Of a stretch of DNA of 64,000 bases, positions 25,854 to 36,209 are shown piece after piece; within the stretch, counting starts at the first letter, position 1, and every line of letters begins with the position of its first letter. Source of the DNA: Pinus tabuliformis (taxonomy: Eukaryota > Streptophyta > Pinopsida > Pinales > Pinaceae). A model generated the notes under the pieces. It was not told where the DNA came from and made no database searches. It was given only the letters and a program-made list of their open reading frames with translations. Both the position numbers and the translations under genes were made by a program. Location of the stretch: the NCBI GenBank assembly GCA_031772625.1, contig CM062810.1, positions 449,810,014-449,874,013 of the forward strand, read 5' to 3'.

Positions 25854-26190
25854 TAAAATATCTTTTGCAAGGCTTGACTTATGGTAAGGAAGGCCATCCA
25901 AACTATAGTCAAAGTTTAAGCCAATAGATATTACCAGTTCCAATCAGGAAGAATCTCATACAAACAAAATCCAAAACATGAGATATATATTGGATGAAAA
26001 TTGGCATAGGGCCTGGGTTATTGTCATATGGCTGGCAACTATGCTGGGGTTGTTCACGTGGAAATTCATACAGTACAGGAACATAGGCATATTCAAAGTA
26101 GCGAGATAATGTTTGTGTATGGCTAAAGGAAGTGTAAAAACCCTTAAATTATGAAATCTCTATCTGTTGCCCTTCTTCCCAATTGCCCCA
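25854..26190 (+). pseudogene. Rboh pseudogene copy B, piece 3 (membrane exon)
   Basis: Continues copy B after Copia-2. LLQGLTYGKEGHPNYSQSL, then DENWHRAWVIVIW, then TMLGLFTWKFIQYRN and CMAKGSVKTLKL match the Rboh segment running from the region after the EF-hands through the first membrane helix (family pattern: NW-RIWV, GLFTWKFIQYKN, CVCxAKGAAETLK). It extends beyond the point where copy A stops (1738), so copy B carries the original continuation of the gene. It has at least one stop (after the SLSQ stretch), an indel frameshift around 25960-25985 and another stop after FKVAR. Downstream similarity is lost by about 26190. Confidence 0.8.
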
Positions 26191-26492
26191 TTCCCCATAC
26201 CTCACTCAATTTGCACACATAAATGCCTATTCAATAATTTCTCATGATGCCACTGTTAAGTTAAGTTGAAGTTCTCTACAAGGGATGTTTGGTCTCTATT
26301 GGGCTCTTAACACATAACACAAAAGCTATATACATAATCCATGCACATAACATAGAAGGAAAGATTCTCAAGCTATGTATCCCTAGGCGTTCTTTTACTA
26401 GAGTTTGGAACTACTAATGAAAGGAGAGTATTGAAAACAATACATAATTTGTAAATAAGAACTCACTACAATCACCATAGTATATATTCTTA

Positions 26493-26600
26493 AAAAGACA
26501 TTTCACTCTAATGCTAAACATTTATATTCAAGAGCCTATGGGTGCTTCTTGAAAAGACATTTCACTCTAATGCTAAACATTTATATTCAAGAGCTTGTGA
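26493..26600. repeat. Tandem duplication, 59-bp period
   Basis: AAAAGACATTTCACTC with the sequence that follows occurs at 26493 and again at 26552. The shared 45 bp are essentially identical. Confidence 0.9.
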
Positions 26601-26650
26601 GTGTCTCAAGTTTGTGCTTCTAATTCTAACTAGTAAGTTATTCTTGAATT

Positions 26651-26795
26651 CTATTGTCAAAACACATCATGAAGGTGCCAATAACAAATTACCACCAGTG
26701 CTCTGTTTCAACCAAATCAATTCTATTGTGAACACAATTTGTGAATTGGCCAATAAAAAATTACCATCAGTTCTTTGTTTTAGCGAAATCAATTT
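26651..26795. repeat. Tandem duplication, about 72-bp period, diverged
   Basis: The order CTATTGT, GCCAATAA, AAATTACCA, CAGT, CTCTGTTT, AAATCAATT occurs in both halves (about 26651-26722 and 26723-26795). Substitutions show it is older than the neighbouring pair. Confidence 0.75.
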
Positions 26796-27030
26796 TTTAC
26801 TTGGAGGCCAAATATTTAGAATGTACTAAACGAAAGATGTGTTATAATCATGTAATTACGAGCCATTCCAAAGAAATTGAATTTTTTTGTACAAATCACA
26901 GAATTGCAATGCATAAAAGCAAGTTTTGTTTTGTATAGAGTTGTCCAAAGAGCTTGAGGACAATTTTTAGTGACTGCAAGTACAGGTCATTTTGGATGAC
27001 AAGTTTTTCATATTCTAATTTCTAGTGATG

Positions 27031-27090
27031 CATTTCAGCAATTTCACCTAAGCCTATCTACATTTCACCAATTTTACCTAGGCCTGTCTA
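27031..27090. repeat. Tandem duplication, 30-bp period
   Basis: CATTTCA-CAATTT-ACCTA-GCC is repeated at 27031-27060 and 27061-27090 with a few substitutions. Confidence 0.8.
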
Positions 27091-27345
27091 AACCCCCACC
27101 ACGAAGACATTTTTTTAGTTGCAAGTCTCTGGCCACTAAAATAGCAAGAATATAAAATTTTCTAGGTAGTCTATGTGATAATATAATATCTTAATCTCTA
27201 AAAAATAATATGATCTTGACCATGAAAAAATACAGTAAAAGTTTTTAGTTAAACGATGTTGACAATATATGCTATGCAATGGTGTTATGCTTCATGTTAA
27301 TGCAAACCATAGCAAGTCACATGTTTACCTTGTCATCAATTATGT

Positions 27346-27421
27346 ACAAATAATTTAAAATTCAATATGTTCATAGTGCATTACAAATAATTTAAAAGTC
27401 AATATGTTCATAGTGCATTAC
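27346..27421. repeat. Tandem duplication, 37-bp period
   Basis: ACAAATAATTTAAAA followed by TCAATATGTTCATAGTGCAT occurs at 27346 and at 27383, nearly identical. Confidence 0.9.
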
Positions 27422-27596
27422 CATAATCATAAAAATATATAAATAGGAAATTAACCCTAAACCCTTTGTTTAAGAAGAGAAGCAACTAACTCATAAATGA
27501 GAATGGAAAATAAATAGAAATGACTATAAAAGGACTTGAGTCCCCTTGGCATCCTCACTATAAATACCATCACTCTCCAATTTGCGATAAGGATAT

Positions 27597-27682
27597 TGTT
27601 TGATGCTTACTCATAATTTTGTATCATATGTGACATTATTGTCTGATGCTTACTCATAATTTTGTATCATATGCAACATTTT
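27597..27682. repeat. Tandem duplication, 43-bp period
   Basis: TGATGCTTACTCATAATTTT begins at 27601 and again at 27644. The copies are nearly identical through ATCATATG. Confidence 0.9.
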
Positions 27683-28061
27683 TTAATTTACGCCTCAATT
27701 TCACAAAAGGAGAAAAATGGGCACAAACCAATACTATTTATAGAAGATAGGATAGCATGCACTCATGTAATAAAAAAGGAAAGAGAAAAAATAGAGCTAG
27801 TTGTTGTGAAATGGATATTCCAACTCTAATTAATTCCTATGAGATCTTTCAGTAGTTTAGCAAAGAATACAAGATAAAAGCAAGAACATGAATAAGAATC
27901 AATGGGATGGAAAATATGAGTTGTTGTTGAGAATGAACAAAGTATGATAAATGATGCTTTATACATAACTTCCACACCATGAGTTACCTGTGAGCATTCT
28001 GAATATGGTGAGTTTTGGGAAGTGTAGTCCATTAAAATTGAATAGTATAGGCCAATCAATA

Positions 28062-28150
28062 CTCATCAAACATAGTATTTAACTACTCTCCACTTCTTGG
28101 AAACCTCTCATCAAACATAGTATTTAACTACTCTCCTCTCCTTGACAACC
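28062..28150. repeat. Tandem duplication, 45-bp period
   Basis: CTCATCAAACATAGTATTTA followed by ACTACTCTCC occurs at 28062 and 28107. A weaker echo, with TAGTCA-TGCTCAC-ATA, recurs at about 28170-28280 with a period near 90 bp. Confidence 0.85.
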
Positions 28151-29038
28151 TCATATTGACCATGTATAGGCTAGTCAATGCTCACCATATGCAAAAGAAT
28201 TATTGGTAAGTTTTCTCTTCATCTTGGCAAACTCACATTTTGACAAACTACTGGATAGTCATTGCTCACTATACACATAAGAAGTCTTCACAAGAACTCT
28301 CCTAGTATGCCAATGACCATTTGTAATTTATTTATATTGCAAGTGTCCTAATCCTCATCTGAACTAAAATGCTCGTAGATTCTAAATTTATTTTGACCTC
28401 ATATTTTCATTTGATGTGAAATACAACTTCCAACAATATTGATACTCTGGAGTGTAGGTGTGGTTAAACACTTTATAAGATGAGGGGAATAGATTTATCA
28501 TGGAAGATTGTGTCAATCAATCTGTTCAATTATTATTTATAGGATCTTTTGTTAATAAAAATAGTCTCATATACAGGTTATCCATGTAATTGCTATTATT
28601 TATGCCAACATGTTATGGAATATTATTTTAAGGTTTATTGTTTTTAATTTTAAAAGAAGATTGAGGGAAACAAGTCTCCATTTATGTAAGAATTGCTATT
28701 TATATTGCATAACATATCATATCTCTCTTCATCTATGTTGTTTTTCCATATGCTACCGACTTACGACGTTTCCTTTGCAACATCTCGTGCAATTGCTAGT
28801 CATATTACTCATAAAAGCAATGAATAAGTAACTAGGTAGAGGCTTATATGATGGATGTCGACTCAAGGTGGTGCTAGTTGGTAGGTGTGAATGGCAAGCT
28901 ATGCCAATAATGTTCAGGTACAAGATTTAATGATATTTACAATTGTATTATGGTAAAAAAAGTAAACAATGAATTTAATTTGTGTTTGATATCTTTTTTA
29001 ATTATATAATATTATAATTATTAATAAAAAAAATTAAT

Positions 29039-29039
<1 letters not shown>

Positions 29040-29080
<41 letters not shown>
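29040..29080. repeat. (AT)n microsatellite
   Basis: An uninterrupted alternating AT run of about 40 bp in very AT-rich surroundings. Confidence 0.95.
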
Positions 29081-29082
<2 letters not shown>

Positions 29083-29581
29083 CAAAAGTTATTATTTATT
29101 ATAATTAATGCAACCAAGTGCATATCAATCAATCACATGCACAACCACATTAGGTTATTATTATTATTCTTATTATTATTAAAATTTAAAAATATCTTCA
29201 TTATTCATTATGAATTAAAAAAATTATCATTATTGATATGTTAAATAGAATTTAATTAATATATTAATTGTTAATTTTATTATAAATGTATTTATTATTA
29301 TTATTATATTTTATTATAAATTTATTTATTATTATTATTATTATTTTTCATATATTTATTAGTATTCTTAGTAATATAATTAATTAATCTAAATAATATA
29401 ATAAACAAATTAATTTATTGTAATAATAATTAATATTATTATTAAATTTTTAGATAATATTTATTAGTATATTAATCATTGTTATTATTATTACTACTAA
29501 TATATAAAAATATAAAATAAAATAAAAATATTATTATTATTATTATAATTCTTTCTATCTTTATTAATAATTATTATCAAA

Positions 29582-32110
29582 ATGTTGTCCCGTCTATATG
29601 GAGAGAAAGACCCTGAGCATTGCAAATTGCAATGGATGGCTTTAATACACAACCTACTCAATGATTCAAAGTGTTTCAATTGGGCCAAAATTCTTTCTCA
29701 TAATTTAATAGATGCCCTTATGTTTTCCATTTTTTCTCCTTCAGGATATGATCAACTCTTTTGCATGTCAGCCTACATTATAAATATCATAATTGTTTTT
29801 GTTATGTTTCCTCTAATGAAATGGAACTACCCACTACCCACTTGAGCAACGACTTCCTATTCATAATTACACACCCATTTTATGGGAAAGTAACTTCAAA
29901 TTCCACTTTTATGACATTTGTAATTATGTGATAACCCCTTTCCATCATATTCTATTTGGAGAAAACCCTCCCAGTGTTAGTGAAGGCCTTAAAGGCCTAA
30001 GAAAGAGGAGATTGGTTCATGGAAAAATTATTCACATATATGAGAGTCTGTGGAAGTGAAGTTGGCCCTCATCTTCATCATAGATATATTCCAAAGATGG
30101 TAGATTTAAGAGAGGTAGCCAATCAAACTACCTTGAATGGTCAAGCTCAAAAATTAAGCAAACTTCAAAAGAAAATTTGGTCGTCCTTCCCAATTCACTT
30201 TGGAAAATTTTGCCTCAGGACCAAGGACATGCATTTAAGGAGGCTGAAGAACTCAACCATGTTTGGTTTTATTCATTTCCCCTTCATCTGTATGACCCTC
30301 AGGGAATCATCAATGACCATTATAGTTTTTTCATCTACATCAAAACCTACACACACCAACAACCTCTCTTTGTTGAAATTTTCACTAAGCTTTCAAAAGA
30401 GGGCGGTTGTTGAGTAGGGAGGATAGAAGTAAACTACAAGAGTTTAGACAAAATATTTATGAGGACTTCCTTAACCAAAAGAGTCTTCATACAAATACTG
30501 CAATTGAAGAGATCAAATCTGTTGAGATTCTGAAATACAATTTCAATGACATTATTTCACACCTTGTTTCCTCCTCTCCAAAAATAGAAGAATCTCACAT
30601 GAAAATGTTCCTAATGTTTTCTTTACAGCTTGAGATACAAGCACAGCAAAATCAAGCACTCCTAAAGAAAAAGAGCTAGATACCAAGATAGACCAACAAG
30701 CTCAAAGGGTGATAGTATCATTATTATTCACAACCCAAATGACACCACCAAGGCACATACAGAGTCAAAGAAAATTAATGAGGAACTTCAATATATGCAT
30801 ATTGACACAAACAAAGAAGAGAAAATTACCAGGATACTTGTGTCAACATTGACCACTTTCTTTGGCAGAGAAAAAGAGTTTACTGATTATCAAAAACAAA
30901 CTACCCAGATATTTATTCCACAAACTTGTCATTACGCATTGATGGCTCCAATTTATATGAAACCCCCTCTCGAGTACTTTTTATTTAAACCTGTCATTGA
31001 AGTAGAAATTATTTTTGAAAGTGTTCCATCACTGATTGAGTATTAATTTAATGCTCAAACCAAGTCAGTTGCCAAAAGAAATGAAGAAAAGAAAGTTTGA
31101 AAGTTTCAAAACCATTTCAGAATTCAGCTGGAAAGCAACAGGAAATGTTGAGAAAAAGTTGAAGAATCCTCCCAGGCTCTAGGAGCCTTTGTCAATTATA
31201 ACCAGCACCAAGTTGGTGAACTTTTTTTTGCCTACAATAATAACCTATAGAAGATAAAACATCTAGAAAGTGAAATAGAGAAAAGCAAAGCTTTCAGTGA
31301 AGAAAGTTGGAAAAAGCATTCCACAACGCTTGTAGGTGGGTTCGCCATTGAAAGACAAAACTTGTAGAATGAATACCAAAATCAGTTGAACAAATTGAAA
31401 CTTAAACACTCTGCAAAGATCCAACTAATCGAAAACACACATGCACAACAAATTCAAATATTGAAGGAAGAATGTGACAACAACATTCTAACCATTATGA
31501 TAGAAATGAGGGAAGAAATTGAAACTCTTAATTTTCAGTCAATTCAAAGTCATGAAGCAAAGAATAGTCTGGATATTTTTAAGGCGCAAGCAATATAGGA
31601 TAGTCAATTGAGGAGAGACTAGGTTAATTTTTATAAAGAAATGGACAAAATTTGTAAAAAATAAAATAAAAATATGGATCTTGAGGAAAGAATAGAATCT
31701 TTGGTGGAAGAAGACAAGTACATCAAAGAAAAATTCACATCAATTCTTGAATGGGAAACATAGTTCCAGCCTGAAAGCATCTCAAAAGTATCCAAAATGG
31801 ATAAAATACTAATGTTTGCTTCTTTGAGTCAACGACAGTTTGAGGCAAAAGAAATCAAAGAATGCATCAAAAGGGCCATTGAACAATATCTGTCAGTATG
31901 GGAGATGGGGACATATTTTATAGAGGAATTTGATTTGTCGAGATCAAAACCATTAAAAGATGCAAAACCTGGCTCAATGCAACATAATCTCAAAGTCAAC
32001 GCCACATAGGACCAGAGAGTAAAAGACACCCTCAAAACCTGGAATCAAGAAAACTTTTAGAGATTTATGTAGTTTCCCTTCAAGAAAATCAAACTCATTT
32101 CTAAATTTAG
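29582..32110 (+). pseudogene. Decayed coding region, coiled-coil protein of uncertain family
   Basis: A plus-strand stretch with clear protein-like character but interrupted by several stops and frame changes. The first part reads MLSRLYGEKDPEHCKLQWMA, then FNWAKILSHNL, and later a block with PHLHHRYIPKMVDL and LYDPQGI. From memory this resembles a large uncharacterised plant family with the words LYGEKD, FNWADILS and HDPKGI, common in non-seed plants and often near transposons; I hold this only loosely. The second part (about 30400-32030) is rich in Glu, Lys, Gln and heptad-like stretches, suggesting coiled coils. It ends about 260 bp before the Copia-3 remnant and has the opposite strand, so it is not part of that element. 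It could be host or transposon-borne. Confidence 0.45.
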
Positions 32111-32368
32111 AATCAAGTGAAAAAAAAAAAAAAGAGTTGTACAAAATTTCATATTTATGTGCGAAGTGAATATGACTCTTAAACACACCACATTTTCTCA
32201 GCATGGACAAAGACGACTCAAACAAGGAGGACGAAGCTTGAAGGGCCTAGATACTTCCCTGCACAAAATCCTTTCAGGAAGGACTCATATTTCAGAGTGG
32301 GAATTCTATTTTTTTGCACACAAATCTTACATATTTTATGATTCTATACTATAGAACAAAGTCTCCTT

Positions 32369-35300
32369 TTATTCAATGATATTTATAATATGACCTCTTA
32401 CATTGGAGTAAGGCCCTGGATGTTTATACTTAGTAAGATTTACTAGACTGGATTCAGAACTTCTTAGCATCTTCAAGTTTGTGATCATCGGAGTAGTCAT
32501 GGGTTTGCATTCCATCATATCAAATTTCTTTAGTAATTCGATCACATACTTTCCTTGTCCCAGGTAGATTTCATTTGGTTCTTTCCAAACTTCTAGACCC
32601 AAGTAGTAGTGCATGAGTCTTAAATCCTTCATATCAAATTCAGCTGCCAACAATTTCTTGCATTCTTGGATTCTTTCTTCGATTCCAGTGATTACAATAT
32701 CATCTACATATAGAAGTATGATGATAGGTTCATCATTTTCTATTTTGATGTAAATGTTTGGATCTGTCATGCTTTTCCTAAAACCCAATCTTTGCAAGTA
32801 TGCATCCATTCTAGCATACCATGCCCTAGGAGCTTGCTTGAGGCCATAGAGTGCCTTCTTTAATCTGCAAACATGGGTCTTTCTATCCTTTACTTCATAT
32901 CCAAATGGTTGTTCGATGTAGACTTCTTCATCTATGGTACCATTTAGAAATGTTGTTTTGACATCCATTTGATGTACCTTCCATCCCATGGATGCTACCA
33001 AAGATATCATAGATTGGATCATGGTGTACCTTGCTGTGGGAGCAAATGTTTCTTCATAATCAATACCTTCTTCCTGAGAGAAGCCCTGAGCCACAAATCT
33101 TGCCTTTAGTTTGTCAATGCTTCCATCTACAACATGCTTGATTTTATATAACCATTTAGAGGTTACCACTGATTTGTTATCTGGTCTTGGGACAATTTCC
33201 CAAACTCCATTCTTCATGATAGACTCCTCATCCATTACATCTTTCCATTCTTGATGTTTGGATGCTTCTTCAAAGGTAGAAGGTTCTTCTTCAATGAGCT
33301 TTGAAATGTATGTTGCATATCCTAAGTACCTTTTTGGTTTCTTTCTCTCCCTGAAAGTTCGATTTTTCATATGACCTTATGCTTCTTGGAGAGTGGTTGT
33401 TAACCAGTTAGGTCTTTTCCTTCCTTCAAGGAGAGTGATTGGTTCACTGGGACCTTCTTCTTCTTGATGAGAAACTTCTCCTTCATTAGTAGCTTCTTCC
33501 TCAAAAATAGGAATATCCTCTTCATTTGAATCAGATGGGAGATCCTTGGATTTATTGAAGGAAATGCTTTCATCAAAGGTTACATCTCTAAATACTTCGA
33601 CTTGATGTCCTTCCTTTATGTAGATTCTATAGGATTTTGAGGAGTTGCTATATCCAACAAAGATTCCTTTCTTGCTTGCAGGATCTAGCTTCTTCCTTTT
33701 GTCCTTGGGAATGTGAATGTATACTGGACATCCAAATATTCGGAGATGATCAACATTAGGTTTCTTCCCTGTGAAGATTTCTTCTGGAGTTACATTGCCA
33801 AGTGACCTGTGAGGACTTTTATTATGAATGTATACTGCAGTTTTTGTTGCTTCTCCCCACAAGAATTTTGGTAGATCTTGATCATGGAGCATAGCTTTGA
33901 CACTTTCTTCTATAGCTCTATTCTTTCATTCAGCTACTCCATTTTGTTCAAGATTGTAAGGAACAATAAGCTCCCTCTTAATCCCAACATCCTTACAGAA
34001 AGCAATGAGTTATTTTGAAGTATATTCACCTCCATTATTTGATCTTAGGATCTTTATCTTCCTTTCTGTAAGATTCTCCACCTCTGTCTTGAATTCTTGA
34101 AATTTTGTGAACACTTCATCCTTGGATTTAAGTAGATAAACCCAAGTTTTTCTTGAATGATCATCAATGAATGTAACATAGTATAGATGACCTCCAAGAG
34201 ATTTGGACATGGGTCCACATACATCAAAATGAATGAGATCTAAAATCTCTTGAGCCCTAGATGTACTATTTGCAAATGGTTTCTTTGCAATCTTTCCTAG
34301 GGCACAACCTTTGCAGATTCCTTCATGTTCTTCTTTGAGATTTGGAATCCCATTTACAATGGAATTTAGTGTTGGTAGAATTTTGTAATGGAGATGGCCC
34401 AATCTTCTATGCCATAATTCACATGGGCTTATTTCAATGTGGACAAGTGCTTGATTTTGAGGAGATGAGAGTTTGTATAATCTGCCTTCTCTAACTCCAA
34501 TGACTCTAGCTTTTTCAATGCTTGATTCTTTAGCCCAAACCACTACTTTACCATCTATAAAAGCAACTCTATCTCCTTTTTATTCTAGAGATGAAACTGA
34601 AATTAGATTTTTGTACAAACTTGGAACATATAATATGTTGTTGAGATGAATGTTGCCTCCACCTTCTAGTGCAATTGATGTTGATCCAATTCCTTTGATG
34701 GGATAGCTCTTGTTGTCACCAAGCTCCACCGAGTATGAGGAATTTCCTTTAGATAAGGTCTTGAGTTTCTTGTGATACCTGGTCATATGCCTTGAAGCTC
34801 TGTTGTCTATTATGCATATGTTTTCATCTTGGAATGTTCTGGAAAGGGCCGAGAATAGTCCTTCATTTCTTGAAACTTTGAGATCTTGGGAAGAGAAGAA
34901 TTTGCTCCACATTATTTTGAAGTATTGCTTGATTAGACCAGTTAGGGATGAACACTTCTTCACAAGTTTTTACATGATATAGTTGATCTCCTTCATGCCC
35001 TCCATGAACCATAGCTCTAATACCATGTTGAAGAATCTAGGGCAATTCATGACTTAGTGATTCTTCTCAAACTTATTGATAACAATTTGTGTTGTCTTCT
35101 TCAATTAGCTTTGTTATATTAGTGTGTTATTCAATCTTCAAATAGTTATCAAAATGGACGATCAACAATAAAAACAAGTACACAAGATGTTGGCTCCAAG
35201 CCAAGGTAAAACCTCTCCTCTTGAGAGTAAAACCCTTGAATCTCTTCTTATAGATATTTAGATGAATACCAAGACCCTTGACAAAATAGACACAAGGTTA

Positions 35301-36209
35301 CCTCCAAGATGTTTGTCACTATTCTCTGCACTGCTTGGTCTACAACTTACTGCCTTGATATCACTGTACTCCTCCTTATGTCTTCTCTGTCACTGTCTTC
35401 GACACCTTCTTCTATCGATTTTCCACAGTCCTTTGGTTCTTCATTGGTTGCAATAGATATGAGAGAGATCACACCTTAGCATTGCACTTTGTACTGTCAC
35501 TGTGTATATATATATATATATATGCACAGTCCCTTAATTGGTTCTGAGATATATATTACAGTGAGTAATCCTCTGAGTGATATCACTGTGTACAGACTTC
35601 CCAAATATATATTACCGGATTATTCTGAGCTCCTTACAGACTTCTGAGAGATGCATATGATCAACCTTCTTACTGTCTTGCGAGGACTGTATCACCGAGC
35701 TTCTCTTTACGGTCTTGCGAGGACTGTATCACCTATCTTCACTTCTAGATTTGTGAGGTATGGAACACTTGTTTATATATCGAGACCAAACTTTCGAGAC
35801 CGAGATGCTTCCAAGATAACCATAGTGTATGTGTTCCTTTTATTGATGATTGTGATGCATAGACTATTCCGAAGATGATCCTTTTGACCTTACGTTAACT
35901 CCTATATATATGAGTCAACGATCATGTATCAAGCCGATAGGAGTGCCTTAGTTCTCGGCCGACATATCAAGGAGATTTACTGCGAATAATAATAGTGACA
36001 CTTCTCTTGGAGCTTAACCTTTGATCTTATGACTTTCATAACACTTATGATGAAACATAAAAATCCTAAAGACATCAAGAAGAATTCTTTGACCTATGGT
36101 AAACACATCTTTCTCATGAAACCCATGATGCAAGGAATAAAAATTTTCTTCATAATATTATAGATACAAGTCATAATGAAAACCAAACCTAGTTACTTTT
36201 CCTTCAACA
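32369..36209 (-). mobile_element. Copia-3: Copia LTR retrotransposon, incomplete and broken
   Basis: Minus-strand Copia remnant. The 5' LTR is at 35026-36209 with inverted ends TGTTGAAG and CTTCAACA. The primer site TGGTATTAGAGC is the complement of 35014-35025. Parts seen: protease region (about 34960-34590), GAG-pre-integrase with LWHRRLGHLHY (about 34540-34250), integrase (about 34250-33880) and reverse transcriptase with YVDDIVITG (about 33370-32390). No RNase H or 3' LTR of this element is recognisable, and there is no Gag worth naming. It is broken, with a handful of breaks besides the missing end. Its 5' LTR abuts Copia-4 integrase sequence, so it probably inserted into Copia-4. Confidence 0.85.
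35026..36209 (-). repeat. Copia-3 5' LTR (about 1184 bp)
   Basis: It is delimited by the inverted termini TGTTGAAG and CTTCAACA and by the adjoining primer site. No second copy exists in the window, so the outer edge rests on the termini and on the abrupt start of Copia-4 coding sequence at 36210. It contains a short (AT)n run at about 35505-35523. Confidence 0.75.

Larger units (their letters stand above)
26190..29581. other. Noncoding region rich in short tandem duplications
   Basis: No reading frame here resembles a protein. Between about 26490 and 28300 there are at least seven separate two-copy tandem duplications, listed below. From about 28960 the sequence becomes very AT-rich, with ATT and AT runs up to 29580. 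Confidence 0.6.

Noticed and set aside
26490-28300. CRISPR-like or satellite array
   Set aside because: Each repeat unit is different and occurs only twice, without regular spacers.
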